Assembly: GCA_016929465.1 (NCBI GenBank)
Contig: JAFGIT010000287.1
Coordinates: forward strand, 1 to 7,399
Direction: 5' to 3'
DNA length: 7,399 bases
Source of the DNA: JAFGIT01 sp016929465 [NCBI: Candidatus Coatesbacteria bacterium]
GTDB lineage: Bacteria > B130-G9
In this document: positions 1-6,894 of the stretch, in pieces
How positions within the stretch are numbered: the first letter of the stretch is position 1
How the letters are laid out: the number at the start of each line of letters is the position of its first letter
Program-made: the position numbers and the translations under genes
Notes under the pieces: model-generated
Told to the model about the DNA's origin: nothing
Seen by the model: the letters and a program-made list of their open reading frames with translations, nothing else
Database searches by the model: none

Positions 1-2
1 GT

Positions 3-2948
3 GACGGCACAACCGTGAGAATATTGCCAAATACCTTTCTTCAGATTCAGAAAGTATCGCCTATCGCTTGGGGCACAATCAAGGAGATATGGGACAACGC
101 GTTCAATCCTGGTGAAGTCGCTGACTTCATGAAGCTCAGCAAACAGCTTCGGGAGGAGATGACGACCGGCGATGTTGATACCGACAAGCTGGGTAACACG
201 TTGTGCCTTTTGGGAAAGAGCGCCGAGTCGTTCTACGACAAATTCGATGCGCAGATTGAGTACTATACTGACGTGGGATTGAAAGTGCCTAACTGGATGG
301 AGAACACGAGGAGTACCCTTGGTGCGCTGAAAGGCACAATAAATAAGGCGGGTCTTATCGTGGACGTTCTCAAAGCCTGCCTCGATACCGTCAGGCTATT
401 CTATTTTGAGGGCTACAAGCAGAAGATCGAGAGATATGGGATATCGGAGTATCTAGCGACTATCACGGAGATAAGAAAGAGGAGCAACCCTCACGCATAT
501 CAATGCAAAGATTGGCCTCCGGTGACGCACGAAGACACTCTTACTCTGGAGAAGATGGTCGTTTATGGTCAGGCCAGCTCCGGAATGTGGGGAGACTATA
601 CGACTGGCAACGTACCCGCTCTTCAGCGCCCCTGGTGGGTGAGGTGGGACGATACGAAGACCGGCAATAAAGAGGAGAACTTCGAGCTTCACTTTCGGAA
701 CTCCTATGACGCTACGGGCAATGGCGACGTCTATTTCGACCGAAAGGCGAAACTCGACGCTTTCTTGAGAGCAGAACCTGCAGGCAAATCGCTCATCAAT
801 TGCGTTCTCAAGCCCATTGGTAAGAACATCTGCGCGGTCGTCGAAGATGTGGCGGGATATTTCATCCCAGGAGAGGTCAAGATACTCCTGAAGGCGATGG
901 ATGACCAAAAGTCCATGGCGGATTTCACCCTGAAAAAGGGGTGGGTGAAGTACTCGGCCATCTCAAGGGCGAAGAAACGCAAACCCAATACGACATGGAA
1001 ATTTGGTAGCTCGACACGCAACTCGAGGTGCATTCTCAAAGTCTGGCGCACCAAGTTCGAGACTGAAGTTGCTGACGATGGGACCGTGACGCTCTATATG
1101 GACGAGAGTATGGCTGGCCTATGCAACTACTTCGAAGAGGATGAGAAGGACAAGGCCGACTACTGGCCGATAACCTGGGCGGACGGAGCAATCGTAATTG
1201 GGCCTGGCCATGAATCCGAACAGCTGCCAATTGCGAACCGCATCCTGAATCCATTTGTCGTAAAGCTCGCGCCGACGTCATACCACGCAGTCGCCCAAGA
1301 TAGCGTAATGTACACAATCGGCTTCTCCGACCCCATGGACAAGGATTCCGTGAGGGAAGACGGCACGCTTTCCCTAGTCGATGGTAGCAGCACTGAGGTC
1401 TATTCGGGCTCGATACAGCAGCTCATCGATGACGGTATCTTGACAGAGGAATGGCAAGGACTGACGGAGGAAGACGAACGCGATATGATGCTTTTGCTCA
1501 CCCATACCTCGTCGCTTCCCGAGGACGTTTATACTTACTCGCTTGATTTGAGGGATTGCTGTGACGTTGCAGGTAGGCAGATGGAATCAGACCAGCAGTT
1601 CGACCTTGAATTCTCTGTCGTTGCTCCCGTCGGGACGGCTGGAGGCACGGTCGCGACGCCCGAGGGCGTGGAGATCGAGATTCCCGCTGGCGCGCTCGAC
1701 GGTGATGAGCAGATCGAGATCAAACCGGCTAGCAGGGAAGGAGAATTGCCTCCCAGTGTCATTATGATCGGAGGCCTGATATTCGAATTCTCACCTTCGG
1801 GGCTGACATTCAATTCCCCGGCGACACTCGCCTTCCCGCTTCCGGAGGACCATCCCGACGACATCCACTTCTTCTGGTATAACTCGGAAACCGAGGAATG
1901 GGAGGACCTGGGCGGCACGGTGATAGACGACACAGCGTATGTGACGATCACTCATTTCTCCAAGATCGGCGTGGGCTTCAGCGAGACGGATTGGGTGCAC
2001 TTCCGACCGGTTGCCGTTGCGGACGCCTCGCCCAAGAAAGCATCTATAGACGAAACGATAACGCTCGACGGCTCGGGCAGCTGGGACCACAACTCCGGCG
2101 ACACATTATACTATCGCTGGGATTATGAATCCGATGGGACATACGATACGAGTTGGTCAACCAGCCCGACCGACACGACGTCCTATTCTGTGACGGGCGT
2201 CTATGCCGCGACATTGAACGTGAAGGACAACTCCGACGACGACGTTGCGCTCGATGCAGTCGATGTCGTGACGATCTATATAGAGGTAAACAGCCAGCCC
2301 ACGGCAATCTGTGAGGCGGACAAATACGAGTATTATGAAGATGAGACTGTCCACCTCGACGCATCGGAGTCGTATGACGACGACGGCGATGCCCTGGAGT
2401 TCCGCTGGGACTTCGAGTCCGATGGAACCTTCGATACCGACTGGAGCTCTGACCCAACTGCACAGACCTCATATTCTGAAGGTGGCACGACATATACGAT
2501 CCGGCTGCAGGTGCGAGATGAGGAAGAGGAATACGACGACGATTGGGTGATTGTCTATGTGACGGATGACACCGCCATCCGGCTGGATTCATTCACGGCG
2601 ACCCTCACTCATGGTGGCTGTGATATCCGATGGGTGACGGGTAGCGAGATCGACACTGCCGGCTTCAATCTTTGGAGAAGCGACAGTGGAGAATATATGA
2701 GAGTCAATCCAAGGATGATCGAGGCTAAGGGTAGCCCCGCCGCGGGCGAGTCCTATGCCTACATCGATACTGGTGTCACTCCGGGCACTGCCTGCACATA
2801 TAAACTCGAAGAAATAGAGACCAACGGAAGATCGAATTTCTACGGTCCCGCAACAATGAAGGCACCTATGAAGATGCTCCAGCCTATCATCAGACATGGT
2901 AATCGGCGGGAGATGGATGTTAGGGCAAAGGATTCTGATGTCAGGTAA
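3..2948 (+). CDS. Large probable secreted/surface multidomain protein (Ig-like, ZU5, two PKD, FnIII-like), 5' end missing
   Basis: The reading frame is already open at base 3 and no start is visible. The GTG at 15 lacks a Shine-Dalgarno site and is not followed by a signal peptide, so I treat it as internal. Residues are numbered from that GTG (977 aa). About 1-410 are unrecognised, apparently mostly helical early and mixed later. About 411-535 resemble an SbsA-type Ig domain (an FSDPMD motif near 438-443). About 538-655 look like a ZU5 domain (GGTV, EIPAGALDGDEQIEI, closing HFS). About 664-757 and 761-850 are two PKD domains with RWDYESDG and RWDFESDG motifs. About 855-950 form a fibronectin-III-like domain with a SEIDTAGFNLWRS motif, often found at the C-termini of exported bacterial proteins. 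The Asp-rich PKD loops could bind calcium. No LPXTG, PEP-CTERM or membrane anchor is seen; the last ~25 residues are charged. Function is unknown; adhesion, carbohydrate binding or cell-surface scaffolding are inferences from the domains. Being exported is likely, but the signal peptide would lie outside the window. Confidence 0.85.
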   Translation, partial: DGTTVRILPNTFLQIQKVSPIAWGTIKEIWDNAFNPGEVADFMKLSKQLREEMTTGDVDTDKLGNTLCLLGKSAESFYDKFDAQIEYYTDVGLKVPNWMENTRSTLGALKGTINKAGLIVDVLKACLDTVRLFYFEGYKQKIERYGISEYLATITEIRKRSNPHAYQCKDWPPVTHEDTLTLEKMVVYGQASSGMWGDYTTGNVPALQRPWWVRWDDTKTGNKEENFELHFRNSYDATGNGDVYFDRKAKLDAFLRAEPAGKSLINCVLKPIGKNICAVVEDVAGYFIPGEVKILLKAMDDQKSMADFTLKKGWVKYSAISRAKKRKPNTTWKFGSSTRNSRCILKVWRTKFETEVADDGTVTLYMDESMAGLCNYFEEDEKDKADYWPITWADGAIVIGPGHESEQLPIANRILNPFVVKLAPTSYHAVAQDSVMYTIGFSDPMDKDSVREDGTLSLVDGSSTEVYSGSIQQLIDDGILTEEWQGLTEEDERDMMLLLTHTSSLPEDVYTYSLDLRDCCDVAGRQMESDQQFDLEFSVVAPVGTAGGTVATPEGVEIEIPAGALDGDEQIEIKPASREGELPPSVIMIGGLIFEFSPSGLTFNSPATLAFPLPEDHPDDIHFFWYNSETEEWEDLGGTVIDDTAYVTITHFSKIGVGFSETDWVHFRPVAVADASPKKASIDETITLDGSGSWDHNSGDTLYYRWDYESDGTYDTSWSTSPTDTTSYSVTGVYAATLNVKDNSDDDVALDAVDVVTIYIEVNSQPTAICEADKYEYYEDETVHLDASESYDDDGDALEFRWDFESDGTFDTDWSSDPTAQTSYSEGGTTYTIRLQVRDEEEEYDDDWVIVYVTDDTAIRLDSFTATLTHGGCDIRWVTGSEIDTAGFNLWRSDSGEYMRVNPRMIEAKGSPAAGESYAYIDTGVTPGTACTYKLEEIETNGRSNFYGPATMKAPMKMLQPIIRHGNRREMDVRAKDSDVR
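1626..1979 (+). other. ZU5-type domain with terminal HFS tripeptide
   Basis: Within the large protein, about residues 538-655, the sequence has the usual bacterial ZU5 pattern: GGTV followed by EIPAGAL, a predicted beta-rich core (LIFEFSPSGLTF, ATLAFPLP), a WYNSETEEWEDL strand, and a last strand ending THFSKIGV. The HFS codons lie at 1953-1961. In animal PIDD and UNC5CL, ZU5 domains cleave themselves between F and S of an HFS motif. Presence of the tripeptide at the matching end of the domain is seen; self-cleavage here is inference, since many bacterial relatives keep HFS without any demonstrated processing. Confidence 0.6.
2004..2285 (+). repeat. PKD domain copy 1 (intragenic repeat)
   Basis: Residues about 664-757 of the large protein form a PKD beta-sandwich: VAVADASP start, a TLDGSGSWD strand, the RWDYESDGTYDT core and a closing YAATLNVKD strand. 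Its core (from R701) lies 96 codons, or 288 bp, before the equivalent core of copy 2. Eighteen of 25 residues agree across the core, which indicates internal duplication of an older kind because synonymous sites have diverged. PKD domains are typical of extracellular bacterial and archaeal proteins. Confidence 0.8.
2295..2564 (+). repeat. PKD domain copy 2 (intragenic repeat)
   Basis: Residues about 761-850 of the large protein repeat the PKD pattern: PTAICEAD start, a HLDASESYDDDGD strand and loop, the RWDFESDGTFDTDW core and a closing TIRLQVRDE strand. It is more acidic than copy 1 (runs of D and E around 787-792 and 835-843), which would suit calcium binding or salt tolerance. It is joined directly to the C-terminal FnIII-like domain. 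Confidence 0.8.
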
Positions 2949-2972
2949 CTGACGCTGCAACCGAGACCAACG

Positions 2973-3037
2973 CTTTACCCGGGGATGGATGGGCAGCCGG
3001 CGCAGATTGTGCTGGCTGCCCGCCATTCGGGGCAAAG
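2973..3037 (+). terminator. Long imperfect hairpin downstream of the large exported-protein gene, possible U-tract-less terminator
   Basis: The inner stem pairs 2991-3003 with 3009-3021: 13 base pairs, two of them G-U, around a 5-nt loop AGATT. It is extended outward by ATGG 2985-2988 with CCAT 3023-3026, CCC 2978-2980 with GGG 3030-3032, and CTTT 2973-2976 with AAAG 3034-3037, separated by small internal loops and one A-C mismatch. It begins 25 bases after the stop codon and ends 33 bases before the next promoter, the right place for a transcription end. No T-run follows, so it may be a tract-less terminator, an RNA 3' end stabiliser, or a palindromic intergenic repeat. Confidence 0.5.
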
Positions 3038-3070
3038 GCATCGAACTCATCCCGAAACGTAATTCCGCAT

Positions 3071-3099
3071 TTGACTATCGGCTCCGCACGATGTATTAA
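3071..3099 (+). promoter_or_regulatory. Sigma70-like promoter of the M42 peptidase gene, predicted leaderless start
   Basis: The -35 box TTGACT (3071-3076) is separated by exactly 17 bp from a -10 box TATTAA (3094-3099; four of six match TATAAT). A start about 7 bases after the -10 box would fall near 3106, only 2-3 bases before the ATG at 3109. This agrees with the lack of any Shine-Dalgarno sequence in the AT-rich bases before that ATG. A shifted -10 reading (ATTAAT, 3095-3100, with TGT before it) gives nearly the same start. Confidence 0.55.
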
Positions 3100-3108
3100 T
3101 TCTTAATC

Positions 3109-4209
3109 ATGGCAAAAATTGAGGATAGCAGAGGCTTGGACGCGACCGCTAGGTTATTAAAGAGGCTGGTCGAGACGGATGGCATTTCCGGCTTCGAGCA
3201 CGAAGTCGGCGCCATCATCCGAGAAGAGCTGAAGGGCATCGGCGAGATCCGAACCGACCAGCTGGGCAGCATCATCTGTGAGCTCAAAGGATCATCTGCC
3301 TCCCCGCGAGTAATGATAGTGGGCCATACCGACGAGATCGGTTTTATCGTCCAGGAGGTCACCGAGGAGGGATACATCAAGTTCCTCCCGATCGGAGGCT
3401 GGAAACCACAAAATCTCGCCGGGCGCAAGGTGCGTATATCAACACGCAAGGGACCGGTCGTCGGTGTCATAGGCTTCGAGGATCCCTGGGATGCGGATGA
3501 GAAGGACTGGAATAAATCCCCGGATTTGAAAAAACTCTACATCGATGTTGGTGTCTCTGCTGGATTTGATGTCAAAAAGGACCTGGACATCCGCCCCGGT
3601 GACCCAATCACACCGGCCTCCAAATTCGAGGTGATGAGTAATCCAAAGATGTATGTTGCAAAGGCCTGGGACGACCGCATCGGGGTCGCCGTCATGATCG
3701 AGGCGATGAAGCACCTCGCGAAGCGGAAGCACCCGAATATTGTCTTCGGCGTGGGCAGCGCCCAGGAAGAGGTGGGCTTGCGAGGAGCAAAGACAAGCGG
3801 AGCCGAGGTCAGGCCCGATGTCGCTTTCGCAGTTGATATCTGCGGCGCGTTCGATACTCCCGATTGGGGAAAGGGCCATCTCGAGAAGGCCGGCAGTGGC
3901 GTCGGATTGATGGTCCACGGCGGCGCGCTTTTCCTCAATCCCAGGCTGCGTGATTTCATGATAGACCTCGCCGAGAAGAAGAAGATCAAGCACTTCGTCG
4001 GGACCATCCCGCGAGGCGGAACGGACGCCGGCCGCATCCAGATCGGCGGCACCGGCGTGCTCGCGATGTACATCGGCATCGCCACACGATATGGTCACAC
4101 CCACAACAGCATCATCCACCGCGGCGATTTCGACGCCGCAGTGAAGCTCATGGTCGAGGCCTGCCTAGCCCTGGACCAGAAGACGTTGGAGCAGCTAAAG
4201 GCGTTCTAG
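3109..4209 (+). CDS. M42 family metallopeptidase (TET-type aminopeptidase)
   Basis: This 366-residue protein has the usual length for family M42 (glutamyl aminopeptidase / TET peptidase, formerly annotated as endoglucanase M). Members are cytoplasmic, form 12-subunit tetrahedra with two metal ions per subunit, and remove N-terminal residues from short peptides. The expected residues are present: H73 and D75 in GHTDEIGF, bridging D188 in AWDDRIG, the catalytic and metal-binding glutamates E220-E221 in SAQEEVGLRGA, D243 in AVDICGAFD, and H330 in ATRYGHTHNS. GGTDAG (303-308) and KGPVVGVIG (114-122) are further family hallmarks. The C-terminal HNSIIHRGDFDAAVKLMVE differs from the HSP.E form of classical members, placing it in a divergent subgroup. 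The ATG is the natural family N-terminus, with ISGFEHEV near residue 30. It has its own promoter and appears monocistronic; the next gene on this strand is a tRNA with a separate promoter. Substrate specificity cannot be read from the sequence. Confidence 0.95.
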   Translation: MAKIEDSRGLDATARLLKRLVETDGISGFEHEVGAIIREELKGIGEIRTDQLGSIICELKGSSASPRVMIVGHTDEIGFIVQEVTEEGYIKFLPIGGWKPQNLAGRKVRISTRKGPVVGVIGFEDPWDADEKDWNKSPDLKKLYIDVGVSAGFDVKKDLDIRPGDPITPASKFEVMSNPKMYVAKAWDDRIGVAVMIEAMKHLAKRKHPNIVFGVGSAQEEVGLRGAKTSGAEVRPDVAFAVDICGAFDTPDWGKGHLEKAGSGVGLMVHGGALFLNPRLRDFMIDLAEKKKIKHFVGTIPRGGTDAGRIQIGGTGVLAMYIGIATRYGHTHNSIIHRGDFDAAVKLMVEACLALDQKTLEQLKAF

Positions 4210-4251
4210 GCTATTCTTCGCTCTTCCCCGCCGTTACAGCAAGATGGGCAT

Positions 4252-4267
4252 CATTCATTAACGAATG
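4252..4267 (+). other. Small inverted repeat in the M42-tRNA gap
   Basis: CATTC (4252-4256) can pair with GAATG (4263-4267) around a 6-nt loop, 43 bases after the peptidase stop codon. There is no T-run, and a 5-bp stem is weak, so a terminator or operator role is only a possibility. The remainder of 4210-4308 shows no reading frame or other clear signal. Confidence 0.2.
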
Positions 4268-4308
4268 CTTGATTGACTTCCTTCCGTGGAATATGTCACA
4301 GAATCAAC

Positions 4309-4337
4309 TTGACACCTATATGACTCGTTCATAGATT
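4309..4337 (+). promoter_or_regulatory. Sigma70-like promoter of tRNA-Phe (and probably eno-gpsA)
   Basis: A perfect -35 consensus TTGACA (4309-4314) is followed after 17 bp by TAGATT (4332-4337; four of six match TATAAT). Transcription would begin near 4344, giving a leader of about 17 nt before the first base of the tRNA at 4361, as expected for a stable RNA promoter. It is the strongest-looking promoter in the window, and no other is visible before eno or gpsA. Confidence 0.75.
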
Positions 4338-4360
4338 TACACGCGGAGTGATCATGACAT

Positions 4361-4433
4361 GCCGAGATAGCTCAGATGGTAGAGCGAAGGACTGAAAATC
4401 CTTAGGTCCGCAGTTCGATTCTGCGTCTCGGCA
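4361..4433 (+). tRNA. tRNA-Phe (GAA)
   Basis: All stems pair without mismatch. The acceptor is GCCGAGA (4361-4367) with TCTCGGC (4426-4432); the D-stem is GCTC (4370-4373) with GAGC (4382-4385). The anticodon stem is AAGGA (4387-4391) with TCCTT (4399-4403), and the loop CTGAAAA (4392-4398) carries anticodon GAA at 4394-4396. The T-stem is CGCAG with CTGCG around TTCGATT. Discriminator A is at 4433. The 3' CCA is not encoded, so CCA-adding enzyme is needed. G34-A35-A36 followed by A37 is the bacterial tRNA-Phe form. A T-rich stretch follows immediately, then enolase 60 bp downstream. Confidence 0.97.
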
Positions 4434-4460
4434 TTTTCTCTTTTCTGTTCCTGCTCCTAA

Positions 4461-5771
<1,311 letters not shown>

Positions 5772-5791
5772 TCGATAGCCCGTACCATAAG

Positions 5792-6811
5792 ATGACTGGC
5801 CTCAAGCGAGAGAAAATAGCGGTCCTCGGCGGCGGCAGCTGGGGGACTTCGCTGGCAAACATGCTCTCCTCGGACGGCCACGATGTCTCGATGTGGGCCT
5901 TCGAGAAGGACCTCGTCGAGAGGATGCGACAGACCAGGGTCAATGACATCTTCCTGCCGGCGATAACACTGCCGGAGACCCTCCGCATAACGAATGATAT
6001 GGAAGAGGCCCTCTCGGGCAGGGACATAGTCGTCTCGATGGGACCTTCCGCTTATACAAGGCAGGTCTGCTCGCAGGCGGCGGAATTCATCTCGGACGGC
6101 TCGATTATCCTGAATGCCGCTAAAGGGCTCGAGCCCAAGACGCTCAAGCGAATGTCGGAGGTGCTCGGCGAGGTGTTCCCGAAGCTCTCCCCCGACGGCA
6201 TCGCAACGCTCTCTGGGCCGACTTTCGCACTGGAGCTCGCCCGGCGTCGTCCGACGGCTGCGCTGGTTGGCTGCAAGAGCCTCGATACCGCGAGGCGGTT
6301 CCAGGAGATGCTCTCCTGCTCCTATTTCAGGCTATACACGAGCGAGGATATCGTGGGCGTCGAGTTCGGCGGAGCGCTCAAGAACATCGTCGCTATCGCG
6401 TCTGGCATAGTCGATGGACTCGGACTCGGTCCCAATACGCAAGCTGCCCTCATAACACGCGGGCTCTCCGAGATTGCGAGGCTCGGTGCAGCAAACGGCG
6501 CAAAGCCCCTCACTTTCCAGGGACTATCTGGCCTTGGTGACCTGGTACTCACCTGCATGAGCAAGCTCAGCCGCAATTACAGCCTGGGCTACGAGCTCGC
6601 CCAGGGGAGGAAACTCAAGGACATCCTATCGGAGATGAAAATGGTCGCAGAGGGAGTCGGCACGTGCAGGTCCGCACTTCAGCTGTCGAAGATGTGCAAC
6701 GTCGAGATGCCTATCACCGCACAGATGTTCGAGGTCCTTTTCGAGAACAAGTCCCCCGGAGAGGCCATTCAGGACCTCATGAACAGGCCGCTCAAAGAGG
6801 AACTGAATTAG
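5792..6811 (+). CDS. gpsA: NAD(P)+-dependent glycerol-3-phosphate dehydrogenase
   Basis: GpsA reduces dihydroxyacetone phosphate to sn-glycerol-3-phosphate in the cytoplasm, the entry to bacterial phospholipid backbones. The 339-residue length is typical. The Rossmann nucleotide-binding loop is VLGGGSWGTSLA (11-22). K111 in NAAKGLE and K197 in EFGGALKN match the two conserved active-site lysines. LSGPTFALE (140-148), GLGLGPNTQAALITRGL (209-225), GLSGLGDLVLTC (244-255) and SRN (260-262) are family signatures, followed by AEGVGT (286-291) and the C-terminal PI...EVLFE helix. One position is odd: the loop that usually reads VPS is GPS (84-86). The ATG is 20 bp after the enolase stop; it has no clear ribosome binding site, suggesting translation coupled to eno or weak independent initiation. 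GLKREKIAVLGG is the natural N-terminus. Presence of this enzyme, rather than archaeal glycerol-1-phosphate dehydrogenase, supports a bacterial host. Confidence 0.97.
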   Translation: MTGLKREKIAVLGGGSWGTSLANMLSSDGHDVSMWAFEKDLVERMRQTRVNDIFLPAITLPETLRITNDMEEALSGRDIVVSMGPSAYTRQVCSQAAEFISDGSIILNAAKGLEPKTLKRMSEVLGEVFPKLSPDGIATLSGPTFALELARRRPTAALVGCKSLDTARRFQEMLSCSYFRLYTSEDIVGVEFGGALKNIVAIASGIVDGLGLGPNTQAALITRGLSEIARLGAANGAKPLTFQGLSGLGDLVLTCMSKLSRNYSLGYELAQGRKLKDILSEMKMVAEGVGTCRSALQLSKMCNVEMPITAQMFEVLFENKSPGEAIQDLMNRPLKEELN

Positions 6812-6818
6812 CTCGCTA

Positions 6819-6855
6819 GTCCATCTGGTCCACCTATGTCCATATCGTCCATCGA
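6819..6855 (+). repeat. Degenerate 9-10 bp tandem repeat after gpsA
   Basis: Four head-to-tail units start with GTCCAY: GTCCATCTG (6819), GTCCACCTAT (6828), GTCCATATC (6838) and GTCCATCGA (6847). They begin 8 bases after the gpsA stop codon and end at an inverted ATGGAC (6856-6861). The units are not a multiple of the gpsA frame and lie wholly in the 83-bp gap between converging genes. The repeat is direct observation; what it does, if anything, is unknown. Confidence 0.55.
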
Positions 6856-6862
6856 ATGGACA
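6837..6862. terminator. Possible weak hairpin between converging gpsA and OPT genes
   Basis: TGTCCAT (6837-6843) can pair with ATGGACA (6856-6862) over a 12-nt loop; alternatively GTCCAT (6847-6852) pairs with ATGGAC (6856-6861) over a 3-nt loop. Location between two stop codons facing each other would suit a bidirectional terminator, but the stems are short and no T-run follows on either strand, so this is a weak call. Confidence 0.25.
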
Positions 6863-6894
6863 CCCAGGGCAATCCCGTCCGAGACTCGCGCCTC

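Noticed and set aside
15-17. GTG as the true start of the large protein
   Set aside because: The frame is open to the window edge, no ribosome binding site precedes it, and no signal peptide follows, unlike what its extracellular domains require.
453-908. A 151-codon minus-strand open frame inside the large protein gene
   Set aside because: No ribosome binding site, no domain, and a full-length sense frame covers it.
2044-2592. A 182-codon minus-strand open frame opposite the PKD region
   Set aside because: The translation is a low-complexity Arg/Ser/Pro/His mix typical of antisense to Asp-rich coding sequence.
3439-4119. A 226-codon open frame on the minus strand, opposite the M42 gene
   Set aside because: It lies entirely within a well-supported peptidase gene, has no recognisable domain, and is explained by the GC-rich codon pattern of the sense strand.
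4273-4278. A second TTGACT -35 box upstream of the tRNA
   Set aside because: No acceptable -10 box is found at 16-18 bp spacing (the 17-bp position reads TCACAG).
4269-4307. TTGATT (4269-4274) and AATCAA (4302-4307) as an inverted-repeat operator
   Set aside because: The arms are only 6 bp, AT-rich and 27 bp apart, which is readily expected by chance.
4361-4433. tRNA-Phe as an integration site of a mobile element
   Set aside because: No integrase, no repeated copy of the tRNA 3' end and no foreign genes are visible; the tRNA is followed at once by enolase.
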